Source: Galbitalea sp036271795 (lineage in GTDB: Bacteria > Actinomycetota > Actinomycetes > Actinomycetales > Microbacteriaceae). Taken from it: a stretch of 64,000 nt of DNA. Made by a program: the position numbers and the translations under genes. Shown one piece after another: positions 26,102 to 33,271 of this stretch. Where the stretch lies: the NCBI GenBank assembly GCA_036271795.1, contig DATAZY010000005.1, forward strand, positions 1 to 64,000, in the 5' to 3' direction. The notes below the pieces were generated by a model. That model made no database searches. It saw only the letters and a program-made list of their open reading frames with translations, and was not told the DNA's origin. Each line of letters starts with the position of its first letter. Within the stretch, counting starts at the first letter, position 1.

Positions 26102-26132
26102 CCGCATCCGGTTCCCGATGGGCCCGAAAGTC

Positions 26133-26141
26133 TGGCAGAAT
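26133..26141 (+). promoter_or_regulatory. extended -10 (TGGCAGAAT) of rpsP operon, with structured leader
   Basis: The nonamer TGGCAGAAT lies about 130 bases before rpsP; the same nonamer precedes rplS at 30054. The leader that would follow contains a short inverted repeat, CTCTAA at 26170-26175 with TTAGAG at 26197-26202, and a good ribosome site AGGAG before the GTG at 26272. A long leader is in contrast with the leaderless genes around it. Confidence 0.4.
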
Positions 26142-26271
26142 AGCCAGTCGAGTCTTCTCGCGTCCGACCCTCTAATCAGGCGCGTGCGTAGGCCCCTTAG
26201 AGCTTGTCACGCCGCGTGTGCCCCACGCCCACGGCAACAGTTCGCCACCAAACACGTAATTCAGGAGAATT

Positions 26272-26928
26272 GTGGCTGTCAAAATTCGTTTGAAGCGCAT
26301 GGGTAAGATCCGCGCGCCGTATTACCGCATCGTTGTTGCCGATTCGCGCACCAAGCGCGACGGTCGCGTTATCGAAGAGATCGGCAAGTACCATCCCACC
26401 GAAGAGCCGTCGTTCATCGAGGTCCAGTCCGAGCGCGCGCTCTACTGGCTCGGCGTTGGCGCCCAGCCGTCGCCGCAGGTCGAGGCCATCCTCAAGATCA
26501 CAGGTGACTGGGGCAAGTTCAAGGGCGACAAGGACGCCAAGTCCACGCTGAAGACCAAGGAAGCCAAGGTCGAGTTCCAGGCCGACGAGAAGAAGAAGCC
26601 GGTTCTGAAGCCGAAGAGCGAGAAGCCGGCTCCGAAGGTCGAGGAGGCTGCCCCCGTCGAGGCGCCTGACAACGCTGTCGCCGAAGCGGATGCCGCCGCC
26701 GACGAGGTTCGTGCAGAAGAGGCCGACGAGTCGACGACCACCACTCACGAGACGCCGGAACAGGTCGACAACAGCGACGCTCCCGCCGCGGCTGCCGCCG
26801 AGCCGGAGGCCACCGACGCTGAGGCCGTTGCCGAAGCCGCGGACGAGGCGGTCGCTGAGCCCGTCGAGGCAGCTGCAGACGAAGCCCCAGATGCGGCAGC
26901 GTCGTCTGCCGAGCCAGCAGAGGCCTAA
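26272..26928 (+). CDS. rpsP: 30S ribosomal protein S16 with long acidic C-terminal extension
   Basis: Residues 1-85 are a normal bS16 (VKIRLKRMGKIRAPYYRIVV, then RVIEEIGKYHPTEEP and VEAILKITGDWGKFKG). The protein then continues for about 130 residues rich in Ala, Glu, Asp and Lys, with proline, that should be disordered; a standard S16 is 80-150 residues in all, so 218 is unusually long. The first part of the tail is lysine-rich and the rest strongly acidic. GTG at 26272 follows TCAGGAGAATT, a clear ribosome site. It starts the rpsP-khpA-rimM-trmD operon. Confidence 0.96.
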   Translation: MAVKIRLKRMGKIRAPYYRIVVADSRTKRDGRVIEEIGKYHPTEEPSFIEVQSERALYWLGVGAQPSPQVEAILKITGDWGKFKGDKDAKSTLKTKEAKVEFQADEKKKPVLKPKSEKPAPKVEEAAPVEAPDNAVAEADAAADEVRAEEADESTTTTHETPEQVDNSDAPAAAAAEPEATDAEAVAEAADEAVAEPVEAAADEAPDAAASSAEPAEA

Positions 26929-26931
26929 GCA

Positions 26932-27168
26932 TTGCTCGACGCGGCTTTGGAACACCTGGTCAAGGGGATCGTCGATCACCCTGACGAGGTTCAGGTTGTA
27001 GCAAAGAATTCTCCGCGCGGCGAGGTCCTTGAGGTGCGCGTGCACCCCGAGGACCTCGGTCGCGTCATCGGTCGCGCAGGTCGCACCGCGAAGGCCCTTC
27101 GCACGCTGGTCACGGCTCTGGCCGACGGCAAGCGTGTGCGCGTCGACGTGGTCGACACCGACTTCTAG
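26932..27168 (+). CDS. khpA: KH-domain RNA-binding protein KhpA
   Basis: The 78-residue protein is a single KH domain with the GxxG loop as GRAG (47-50) in DLGRVIGRAGRTAKALRTLV. KhpA proteins bind RNA, often with KhpB/Jag, and affect translation and cell size. The start is TTG at 26932, three bases after the S16 stop; the MLDAALEHLVKGIVDHPDEV start fits the family. Its stop is two bases before rimM. Confidence 0.93.
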   Translation: MLDAALEHLVKGIVDHPDEVQVVAKNSPRGEVLEVRVHPEDLGRVIGRAGRTAKALRTLVTALADGKRVRVDVVDTDF

Positions 27169-27170
27169 TC

Positions 27171-27743
27171 GTGGCCGCGCCACAGCCCGATCGCACGCAG
27201 CTGCGAGTTGGTCGGCTGGTCAAGGCCCACGGTCTCAAGGGTGCACTCAAGGTTGAGTTGTATACGGATGACCCGGCGCGTCGGTTCACACCGGGGGCGA
27301 TCTTCACCCTGCAGGTGCCTTTAGGCTCCCCGTGGCACGGCAAGTCGCTGGAACTCGTCGAGTTGCGCTGGTACAACACTCACGCCGTCGCATTCTTCAA
27401 GGACGTCGCCGATCGAACGGCCGCCGAGAGCCTCGTCAAGGCGATCCTCTGGGTAGAGCAGGATGCGTCCGAGCTTCCGGCGGAAGAGGATGCCTGGTAC
27501 GACCACCAGCTCGTCGGTCTCGCGGTGCTTCGGGATGGTGTTCGAGTCGGTACCGTCGTCCGCATTGATCACCTGCCAGCGCAGGACCTTCTCACTGTGA
27601 AGACCGCCGACGGCGAGGTGTTCGTTCCCTTCGTCAAGGCGATCGTTCCCGCGGTCGACATCGCGGCCAGCACTCTGACCGTGACGCCGCCGCCCGGCCT
27701 GTTCGAGCAATTGGATGACGAACCCGAGGCCGACCCGCTTTAG
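27171..27743 (+). CDS. rimM: ribosome maturation factor RimM
   Basis: RimM helps assemble the head of the 30S subunit and binds S19. The 190-residue protein has the N-terminal domain with RVGRLVKAHGLKGALKVELY and a C-terminal PRC barrel with EEDAWYDHQLVGLAVLRDG and ADGEVFVPFVKAIVPAVDI. GTG at 27171, two bases after khpA. The gap to trmD holds a strong perfect hairpin. Confidence 0.95.
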   Translation: MAAPQPDRTQLRVGRLVKAHGLKGALKVELYTDDPARRFTPGAIFTLQVPLGSPWHGKSLELVELRWYNTHAVAFFKDVADRTAAESLVKAILWVEQDASELPAEEDAWYDHQLVGLAVLRDGVRVGTVVRIDHLPAQDLLTVKTADGEVFVPFVKAIVPAVDIAASTLTVTPPPGLFEQLDDEPEADPL

Positions 27744-27748
27744 CCTGT

Positions 27749-27782
27749 GACACGTTTGTGCCCCCTTTGGCACAAACGTGTC
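27749..27782. repeat. perfect 14-bp inverted repeat between rimM and trmD
   Basis: GACACGTTTGTGCC (27749-27762) and its exact complement GGCACAAACGTGTC (27769-27782) flank a six-base loop. A further partial copy, CGTTTGTGCC, occurs at about 27797-27806. There is no T tract after the stem, so it does not look like a simple terminator; it may act as an RNA processing or attenuation signal, or be a mobile palindromic repeat. Confidence 0.8.
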
Positions 27783-27842
27783 TGCGCGCTCGCGCGCGTT
27801 TGTGCCACGGGGCATGCTCGTAGTGCCGGTTACGCTGGTGCG

Positions 27843-28520
27843 GTGCACATCGATATCGTGACGATCTTCCCGGAGTTTTTTTCGGTGCTCGATGTCTCGC
27901 TGCTCGGCAAGGCGCGACAGACCGGACTGCTCGAACTCGGTGTCCACGACCTGCGGGACTTCACCCACGATCGACACCGCAGCGTCGATGACACTCCCTA
28001 TGGCGGGGGAGCGGGGATGGTCATGAAACCGGAGCCATGGGGTGAAGCCTTCGACTCCGTGCTGAGGCCCGAGTCGGTCGTCATTTTTCCGTCGCCTGCG
28101 GGGGAGCGATTCAGCCAAAAGATCGCGCGCGAACTCTCGGATGCACCGCACCTGATCTTCGGATGTGGGCGCTACGAGGGCATTGACCAGCGCGTCGTCG
28201 ACGACGCGGCATCCCGCGCGACCGTTCGCGAGCTGAGCCTCGGCGACTACGTGCTCAACGGCGGCGAGGTTGCGGCCATGGCGATGATCGAGGCGATCGG
28301 AAGACTCATCCCGGGGCTCATCGGAAACCCCGAGAGCCTCGCCGAGGAGAGCCACGAGGATGGCTTGCTCGAGTACCCGAGCTTTACCAAGCCGGCAGTG
28401 TGGCGGGGGCTCGGGGTGCCCCCGGTCCTGCTCAGCGGCAACCACGGCGCGATTGCTGCCTGGCGCCGGGAACAGCAACTGGAGCGCACGAAGCGCGTCC
28501 GCCCCGACCTCCTGCCGTAA
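27843..28520 (+). CDS. trmD: tRNA (guanine(37)-N1)-methyltransferase
   Basis: TrmD methylates G37 next to the anticodon in tRNAs reading CNN codons and prevents frameshifts. The 225-residue protein has HIDIVTIFPEFFSVL at the start, YGGGAGMVMKPEPW, and the trefoil-knot SAM site FGCGRYEGIDQRV and SLGDYVLNGGEVAAMAMIEA. GTG at 27843 is used because HIDIVTIFPE must lie at the N-terminus; an upstream start at 27747 would sit in the hairpin. The stop codon lies within the left arm of a long inverted repeat shared with map. Confidence 0.96.
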   Translation: MHIDIVTIFPEFFSVLDVSLLGKARQTGLLELGVHDLRDFTHDRHRSVDDTPYGGGAGMVMKPEPWGEAFDSVLRPESVVIFPSPAGERFSQKIARELSDAPHLIFGCGRYEGIDQRVVDDAASRATVRELSLGDYVLNGGEVAAMAMIEAIGRLIPGLIGNPESLAEESHEDGLLEYPSFTKPAVWRGLGVPPVLLSGNHGAIAAWRREQQLERTKRVRPDLLP

Positions 28521-28606
28521 CGGTTGCGCAGGAGTTTTCGCGACGAAATCCATTTCTACTGGTAGTTCGCCCGTTTCTGGGCCGAACTCCTGCACAACCG
28601 TTACGG
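28515..28606. repeat. long inverted repeat spanning the trmD-map junction
   Basis: A 22-base arm at 28515-28536 pairs with 28585-28606 with a single mismatch (21 of 22). The arms contain the final Pro codon and TAA stop of both convergent genes (CCGTAA on each strand). The 48-base centre includes a smaller hairpin (GCCC-GTTTCT-GGGC). It could serve as a two-way terminator or be a palindromic repeat element. Confidence 0.8.
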
Positions 28607-29383
28607 AATGGGATGTGAAGACGGCCAAGTGAGGACCAGCGGGTCACCGTCGGTCACCGCGACCGTGTGCTCGAAGTGCGCAGCTCGCGAGCCGTCCGCG
28701 CTTCGCAGCGTCCAGCCATCCCGGTCCGTATAGATCTTGTCGGTGCCGAGCATGAACCACGGCTCGATCGCGAAGACGAGACCGGCGCGCAGCGGCAGGC
28801 CGCGCTTTGCTCGCCCGTCGTTCGGCACGTGCGGATCGCCGTGCATGGTGCGGCCGACGCCGTGACCGCCGAACTCGAGATTGACTGACAGCCCCGCCTC
28901 GTGGGCGACAGCACCGATCGCGGCGGAGACATCCCCCATCCGGTTTCCCGGGCGAGCCTCGGCGATTCCCGCGTCGAGCGCACGACGCGTGACATCGACG
29001 AGGCGGATATCGTCGGGTCGCGGGGTTCCGACGATCACCGTTCTGGCCGAGTCGGCGACCCAGCCGTTCAGTGAGGCGGCGAAGTCCAGTGACAGGACGT
29101 CGCCATCCCGCAGCTTGTAGTCAAACGGAAGCCCGTGCAGAGCAGCGTCGTTGACCGAGAGGCAAATGTACTTCCCGAACGGCGAGGCGCCAAAAGATGG
29201 GTGGTAGTCGACGTAACTGCTCACGGCCCCCGCGCGACGGATCATGTCTCCGGCGAGCTTGTCGAGCGCGAGCAGGTTGACGCCGACCGCGGATGCCGAT
29301 GCCGTCGCCTCGACCACACTCGCGACGAATGCCCCGGCCGGTCGCATCTCGTCGACTTCCGCCACGGTTCTGATCTCGATCAT
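28601..29383 (-). CDS. map: methionine aminopeptidase, type I
   Basis: MetAP removes the initiator methionine from nascent proteins. The 260-residue enzyme has the five metal ligands in order: Asp in LSLDFAASLNG, Asp in VADSARTV, His in FGGHGVGRTMHGDPHVPN, Glu in AIEPWFML and Glu in HFEHTVAV. The gene lies on the minus strand inside the usual rpsP-trmD-rplS region, after the TetR gene, with a four-base overlap. It may be an extra copy, because actinobacteria usually have another map near secY-adk (knowledge of the group, not seen here). Confidence 0.95.
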   Translation of the reverse strand: MIEIRTVAEVDEMRPAGAFVASVVEATASASAVGVNLLALDKLAGDMIRRAGAVSSYVDYHPSFGASPFGKYICLSVNDAALHGLPFDYKLRDGDVLSLDFAASLNGWVADSARTVIVGTPRPDDIRLVDVTRRALDAGIAEARPGNRMGDVSAAIGAVAHEAGLSVNLEFGGHGVGRTMHGDPHVPNDGRAKRGLPLRAGLVFAIEPWFMLGTDKIYTDRDGWTLRSADGSRAAHFEHTVAVTDGDPLVLTWPSSHPIP

Positions 29384-30027
29384 CGCAGCTCGGGCAGTTC
29401 TGAGTGGTCGCGCAGGTACTGGTTGGAGATCATCCGCGCCGCATCAATGAACTTCTCCTCGCCCCGCTTGTCGAGCAGGAACGCGCGCTGCAGCAGCGCA
29501 TCCGCGACCTCGATCGCGACTTCGACATCGAATAGCAGCTTGTCGTTCGGCGTGAAGCCGTATTTCTTCGAGAGCAGCCCGACCAGCGCGCGCGCAAAGA
29601 CCCCGTTGTTACTGAACTCGGGGTCGAGAAACCGGTCGGCGATGATGTCGCCGAAGCGCAGCGCTCGAAAGCCCGGTTCGGAGCGGTTGAATTCGATGAA
29701 CGTGTCGATCGCGATATCCACGGTGTGGCGCCATTCGATCGAGTCGGCGCCGAGCAGGTCGTAGATCGACTCGGTGAAACGTGACAGATTGCGTGCGGCA
29801 AGAGCGCGCAGCAGCGACTGGATGTTCGGAAAGTAGCGATACACGACTCCAACGGACGAGTTGCTGCGAGCCGCAACTTCGCTGGTCGTGAGCGCATCAA
29901 TGCCCTCCTCGTCGATGAGCAGGGCGGCCGTGTCGAGAAGGTGGGTGACCCGCTGGGCGCTGCGCTGTTGCACCGGCTCGGTGCGGACCATGGCCTGGAC
30001 GCCCGCCGATTCCGTTGTGTCACTCAT
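29380..30027 (-). CDS. TetR/AcrR family transcriptional regulator
   Basis: The 215-residue regulator has a TetR helix-turn-helix near residues 40-65 (IDALTTSEVAARSNSSVGVVYRYFPNIQSL) followed by a helical ligand domain. ATG at 30027 is favoured over the more distal start since MSDTTESAG leads quickly into the conserved RVTHLLDTAALLIDEEGI helix. Its stop overlaps the map start by four bases, so regulator and peptidase are co-transcribed. The ligand and target are unknown; divergent rplS shares its upstream region. Confidence 0.88.
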   Translation of the reverse strand: MSDTTESAGVQAMVRTEPVQQRSAQRVTHLLDTAALLIDEEGIDALTTSEVAARSNSSVGVVYRYFPNIQSLLRALAARNLSRFTESIYDLLGADSIEWRHTVDIAIDTFIEFNRSEPGFRALRFGDIIADRFLDPEFSNNGVFARALVGLLSKKYGFTPNDKLLFDVEVAIEVADALLQRAFLLDKRGEEKFIDAARMISNQYLRDHSELPELR

Positions 30028-30053
30028 GCGCAGTCGCAGCTTTCCGTAGTTTG

Positions 30054-30062
30054 TGGCAGAAT
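30054..30062 (+). promoter_or_regulatory. extended -10 (TGGCAGAAT) upstream of rplS
   Basis: This nonamer is identical to the one before rpsP (26133). It would give a leader of about 145 bases before rplS, a likely place for control of L19 synthesis. No clear -35 is seen. Confidence 0.35.
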
Positions 30063-30214
30063 TACCCCTTGTGCCGTGTCCGGGCTCTGCCTCAGGGGAG
30101 CCGACAACATCTCGGCACACACTCCATTCTTTCAAACCTTCGATCATTCGAACACTCGAGTAGTCGAACAGACACCGTAATCGACCTGTGGCGGTTACAG
30201 AGAGCGAACGTGCC

Positions 30215-30565
30215 ATGAGCCACCTCCTTTCGGGAGTGGATGCAGCATCCCTCCGTACCGACGTTCCGGACTTCCGTCCCGGTGACAACGTCAAGGTTCA
30301 CGTCAACATCATTGAAGGCACGCGTTCGCGCATCCAGGTCTTCCAGGGCGTGGTCATCCGCCGTCAGGGCGACAGCGTTCGCGAGACTTTCACAGTTCGC
30401 AAGGTCAGTTTCCAGGTCGGCGTCGAGCGCACCTTCCCGGTCCACTCACCGGTCATCGATCACGTCGAGATTGTCACCCGCGGCGACGTTCGTCGCGCCA
30501 AGCTGTACTACCTGCGCGACCTTCGCGGCAAGAAGGCCAAGATCAAGGAGAAGCGCGACGCCTGA
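30215..30565 (+). CDS. rplS: 50S ribosomal protein L19
   Basis: The protein (116 residues from ATG 30215) matches bL19: VDAASLRTDVPDFRPGDNVK, EGTRSRIQVFQGVVIRRQG, the FTVRKVSFQVGVERTFPVHS core and the ending RDLRGKKAKIKEKR. MSHLLSGVDAASL fits the family start; GTG at 30188 would add nine non-conserved residues. Unlike in most actinobacteria it is not directly after trmD; tetR and map on the other strand lie between. A terminator overlaps its stop codon. Confidence 0.95.
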   Translation: MSHLLSGVDAASLRTDVPDFRPGDNVKVHVNIIEGTRSRIQVFQGVVIRRQGDSVRETFTVRKVSFQVGVERTFPVHSPVIDHVEIVTRGDVRRAKLYYLRDLRGKKAKIKEKRDA

Positions 30566-30580
30566 GCGTCGGCGTTTTTT
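30556..30580 (+). terminator. rho-independent terminator of rplS
   Basis: CGACGC (30556-30561), a four-base loop CTGA and GCGTCG (30566-30571) form a perfect stem followed by GCG and six T residues (30575-30580). The stop codon of rplS lies in the loop. It is the only classical intrinsic terminator that I find clearly in the window. Confidence 0.8.
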
Positions 30581-30587
30581 CGAGTTT

Positions 30588-30627
30588 CACTGAGCTTTCG
30601 ACCTTTACACTGGTCGGGAGCTCAGTG
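30588..30627. promoter_or_regulatory. inverted repeat CACTGAGCT/AGCTCAGTG around a -10 box, upstream of lepB1
   Basis: CACTGAGCT (30588-30596) and its exact complement (30619-30627) enclose 22 bases that include TACACT (30606-30611), a likely -10. It could be an operator covering the promoter of the signal peptidase genes, or a hairpin in run-through transcripts. Confidence 0.45.
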
Positions 30628-30697
30628 CCGTTAAGGCCACAATCAGGCGCTCGACACCACGTAGTTGCAGGCACACTGGGCGCGAAGAAATAACGGG

Positions 30698-31438
30698 ATG
30701 ACAGACGTATTAGACGCCGATCAGGTCGAGACTCCCGAGCAGGCCACTCGGCGCAGACGGCGTAGTGTGCTTCTGTTTCTGCGGGACATCCTGTTCATCC
30801 TGCTCGCGGCGGTCGTTATCTCGTTCGTGATCAAGACGTTCTTTGTTCGCTCGTTCTACATTCCGTCGGCATCGATGGAAAACACTCTCATGGTCAACGA
30901 CCGGGTCATCGTGAGCCTGCTCACTCCGGGGCTGACTCCGCTCCAGCACGGGGATGTCGTGGTGTTCCAGGATCCTGGCGGCTGGTTGACCGACCTGCCG
31001 CCTGCCGCACCGTCATCCCCACTCGACGGCGTGCTCGCGTTCCTCGGCCTCGCCGCCCCCACGGACAGCAACCATCTCATCAAGCGGGTGATCGGGCTTC
31101 CGGGCGACCACGTGCAGTGCTGCAATGTGCTCGGCCGGCTGACGGTGAACGGTGTGCCTCTGGATGAGCCGTACATCCACCTGCCCTCGGGAGTCACCAG
31201 TTCCGATCCCTACACGTTCAGTGTGACGGTGCCCAAGGGCGACATCTGGGTCATGGGAGACAATCGCAACGACTCGGAGGATTCCGCGTACCACGAGACG
31301 AAGCACGACACCAGTCCCTTCGTGCCTTTGCGGGATGTCACGGGCCAGGCACTTCTCATCAGTTGGCCCTTCAATCGCTGGACCTTCCTGGGGAATTATC
31401 CCGTCGTATTCAGCGACGTTCCCAGCAAGTCGAAGTAG
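30698..31438 (+). CDS. lepB: signal peptidase I (first of a tandem pair)
   Basis: SPase I cleaves signal peptides from exported proteins at the outer face of the membrane. The 246-residue enzyme has a basic N-terminus (RRRRR), one membrane helix at about 24-46, the catalytic Ser59 in FYIPSASMENT, Lys129 in NHLIKRVIGLPGD, and the MGDNRNDSEDS box. ATG at 30698 is used; a TTG at 30665 would add eleven unlikely residues. A second, similar copy follows 86 bases downstream, and parts of the two are identical at DNA level. Confidence 0.94.
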   Translation: MTDVLDADQVETPEQATRRRRRSVLLFLRDILFILLAAVVISFVIKTFFVRSFYIPSASMENTLMVNDRVIVSLLTPGLTPLQHGDVVVFQDPGGWLTDLPPAAPSSPLDGVLAFLGLAAPTDSNHLIKRVIGLPGDHVQCCNVLGRLTVNGVPLDEPYIHLPSGVTSSDPYTFSVTVPKGDIWVMGDNRNDSEDSAYHETKHDTSPFVPLRDVTGQALLISWPFNRWTFLGNYPVVFSDVPSKSK

Positions 31439-31524
31439 ACGAGTGGCGGCACCTCGTACGAGGGAGCGCCGTCTAGGATTCATCTAACTTCTCCAACCAC
31501 GAACGCAACGACAAAGAAACTCAG

Positions 31525-32259
31525 ATGACAGACACCGCAGAAGCCGAAACTCCCCAACCGGAGCAAAGCAATCGGGGGCATCTAGTGCTTCTGTTTCTGC
31601 GGGACATCCTGTTCATCCTGCTTGCGGCGATCGTCATCTCCTTCCTGATCAAGACCTTTTTTATCCGGTCGTTCTACATTCCATCGGCGTCGATGGAAAA
31701 CACCCTCGTGGTGAACGATCGCGTCATCGTGAGCCTTCTCTCGCCGGGGCTGACTCCGTTAAAGCACGGCGATGTCGTGGTGTTCCAGGACCCCGGCGGC
31801 TGGCTGGGCTCCGAACCGCAGATCGTTCCGCCATCAACACCGCTGAACGACGTGCTCGCCTTCATTGGTCTGGCCGCTCCCGCCGACAACAACCACCTGA
31901 TCAAACGCGTGATCGGGCTGCCGGGCGATCACGTTAAGTGCTGCAACTCGCTCGGCAAAGTAACCGTGAATGGCGTCGCGCTCAATGAGCCCTACATCAA
32001 TCTTCCGGCGGGGGTGACGAAGTCCGACCCGTACGCGTTCAGTGTGACGGTGCCCAAGGGCGACATCTGGGTCATGGGCGACAACCGTGACGAGTCGGCC
32101 GACTCGGCCTACAACGAGACCCAGCGCAAGAACATCACACCGTTCGTCCCGCTCAAGGATGTGACCGGCGAGGCGCTCCTGATCAGCTGGCCGTTCGATC
32201 GCTGGGCGTTCCTCGGCAACTATCCGGCTGTGTTCAAGGAAGTTCCGGCAGCAAAGTAG
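31525..32259 (+). CDS. lepB: signal peptidase I (second of a tandem pair)
   Basis: The 244-residue protein is a close paralogue of the preceding one with a membrane helix at about 21-43, Ser56 in FYIPSASMENT, Lys127 in NHLIKRVIGLPGD and the MGDNRDESADS box. Both copies keep all catalytic residues. The upstream gap has TAGGAT (31474-31479) as a possible -10 and a ten-base palindrome CTCGTACGAG (31453-31462), so it may be expressed separately. The following rnhB starts five bases after its stop. Confidence 0.94.
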   Translation: MTDTAEAETPQPEQSNRGHLVLLFLRDILFILLAAIVISFLIKTFFIRSFYIPSASMENTLVVNDRVIVSLLSPGLTPLKHGDVVVFQDPGGWLGSEPQIVPPSTPLNDVLAFIGLAAPADNNHLIKRVIGLPGDHVKCCNSLGKVTVNGVALNEPYINLPAGVTKSDPYAFSVTVPKGDIWVMGDNRDESADSAYNETQRKNITPFVPLKDVTGEALLISWPFDRWAFLGNYPAVFKEVPAAK

Positions 32260-32264
32260 TCCAG

Positions 32265-32924
32265 ATGACCGTGACCGATCCAACCCTCGAGCTCGAGTCG
32301 GAGCTGCACGCCGGCGGCGCCCGATTCGTGATCGGATGCGACGAGGTCGGCCGTGGTGCAATTGCTGGCCCGGTCGCGGTTGGCCTGTGCGTCGTCGATA
32401 TTGGCGTCGGGCCACAGCCGGTCGGTCTGCGCGACTCGAAGATGCTGAGCGAGAAGCGCCGGGAAGAACTCGCCCCCCTGGCCGCCGGATGGGCGCTCTA
32501 CTCCGCTGTCGGGCTTGCCACGGCGGACGAGGTAGACGAGGTCGGCATCATGGTGTCGCTGGGGCTGGCGGGCAAGCGCGCGCTTGCCCAGTTGCATGAG
32601 CTTGGCGCATCCGTCACCGAGAGCGTCCTGCTGCTTGATGGTTCCTTCGACTGGCTCACTCCGGTTCTGAGGAGTCCGCTGCGGGTGCGAACGCGGATCA
32701 AAGCGGACCGGGACTGTGCTTCGGTTGCGGCCGCGTCCGTCGTTGCGAAGGTGCATCGCGATCGCCTGATGATCGGCTACGACTCCCAGTACCCCGGCTA
32801 CGGCTGGACCGGCAACAAGGGCTACGGCTCGAGCGAGCATTTTGCGGCGATCGACGCCCTCGGTCCGAGCGCCTTACACCGCAAGACCTGGCTGCATGAG
32901 CGCGCCGCGCTGACCCTAGACTGA
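32265..32924 (+). CDS. rnhB: ribonuclease HII
   Basis: RNase HII removes ribonucleotides from DNA and RNA in RNA-DNA hybrids. The 219-residue enzyme has FVIGCDEVGRGAIAGPVAVG with the catalytic Asp-Glu, GLRDSKMLSEKRREEL, the third acidic site in LLLDGSFDW, and the late KADRDCASVAAASVVAKVHRD stretch. ATG at 32265; GTG at 32271 is a possible alternative start. Confidence 0.95.
   Translation: MTVTDPTLELESELHAGGARFVIGCDEVGRGAIAGPVAVGLCVVDIGVGPQPVGLRDSKMLSEKRREELAPLAAGWALYSAVGLATADEVDEVGIMVSLGLAGKRALAQLHELGASVTESVLLLDGSFDWLTPVLRSPLRVRTRIKADRDCASVAAASVVAKVHRDRLMIGYDSQYPGYGWTGNKGYGSSEHFAAIDALGPSALHRKTWLHERAALTLD
32917..32922 (+). promoter_or_regulatory. possible -10 (TAGACT) for the DUF2469 gene
   Basis: TAGACT overlaps the end of rnhB and lies nine bases before the ATG at 32932; CAGGA just before the ATG could alternatively serve as a ribosome site, so leaderless use is uncertain. 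Confidence 0.35.
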
Positions 32925-32931
32925 ACTCAGG

Positions 32932-33255
32932 ATGGAAGAAGACGAGTTCGAAGACTACGACCGCGAGGTCGAGCTGGCGCTGTATCGCGAATACCGGGAT
33001 GTTGTGTCCCAGTTCCGCTATGTAGTGGAGACCGAGCGTCGGTTCTACCTGGCCAACGAGGTGTCGCTGGAGCGGCGCGACACCGAGCACGACTTCTACT
33101 TCGAACTCACCATGACCGACGTCTGGGTCTGGGATGTCTACCGTTCTGATCGTTTCGTGAAGTCGGTGCGTGTGCTTACGTTTAAGGACGTCAACGTCGA
33201 AGAGCTCTCCGCCAAGGAGCTCGAGCTTCCCAAGGAGCTTGCACTCGACGAATAG
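32932..33255 (+). CDS. DUF2469 family protein
   Basis: The 107-residue protein, strongly acidic with EDEFEDYDREVELALYREYR at the N-terminus and FYFELTMTDVWVWDVYRSDR in the middle, is a member of DUF2469, an actinobacteria-specific family that almost always follows rnhB. Function is unknown. The last 20 residues are a short Glu/Leu-rich tail. No membrane helix or known active site is visible. Confidence 0.9.
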   Translation: MEEDEFEDYDREVELALYREYRDVVSQFRYVVETERRFYLANEVSLERRDTEHDFYFELTMTDVWVWDVYRSDRFVKSVRVLTFKDVNVEELSAKELELPKELALDE

Positions 33256-33271
33256 CGAAAGGAGCCGTCGC

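Noticed and set aside
27749..28606. Inverted repeats around trmD as ordinary rho-independent terminators
   Set aside because: No T tract follows either stem on either strand; the first hairpin lies inside an operon whose downstream gene should be transcribed.
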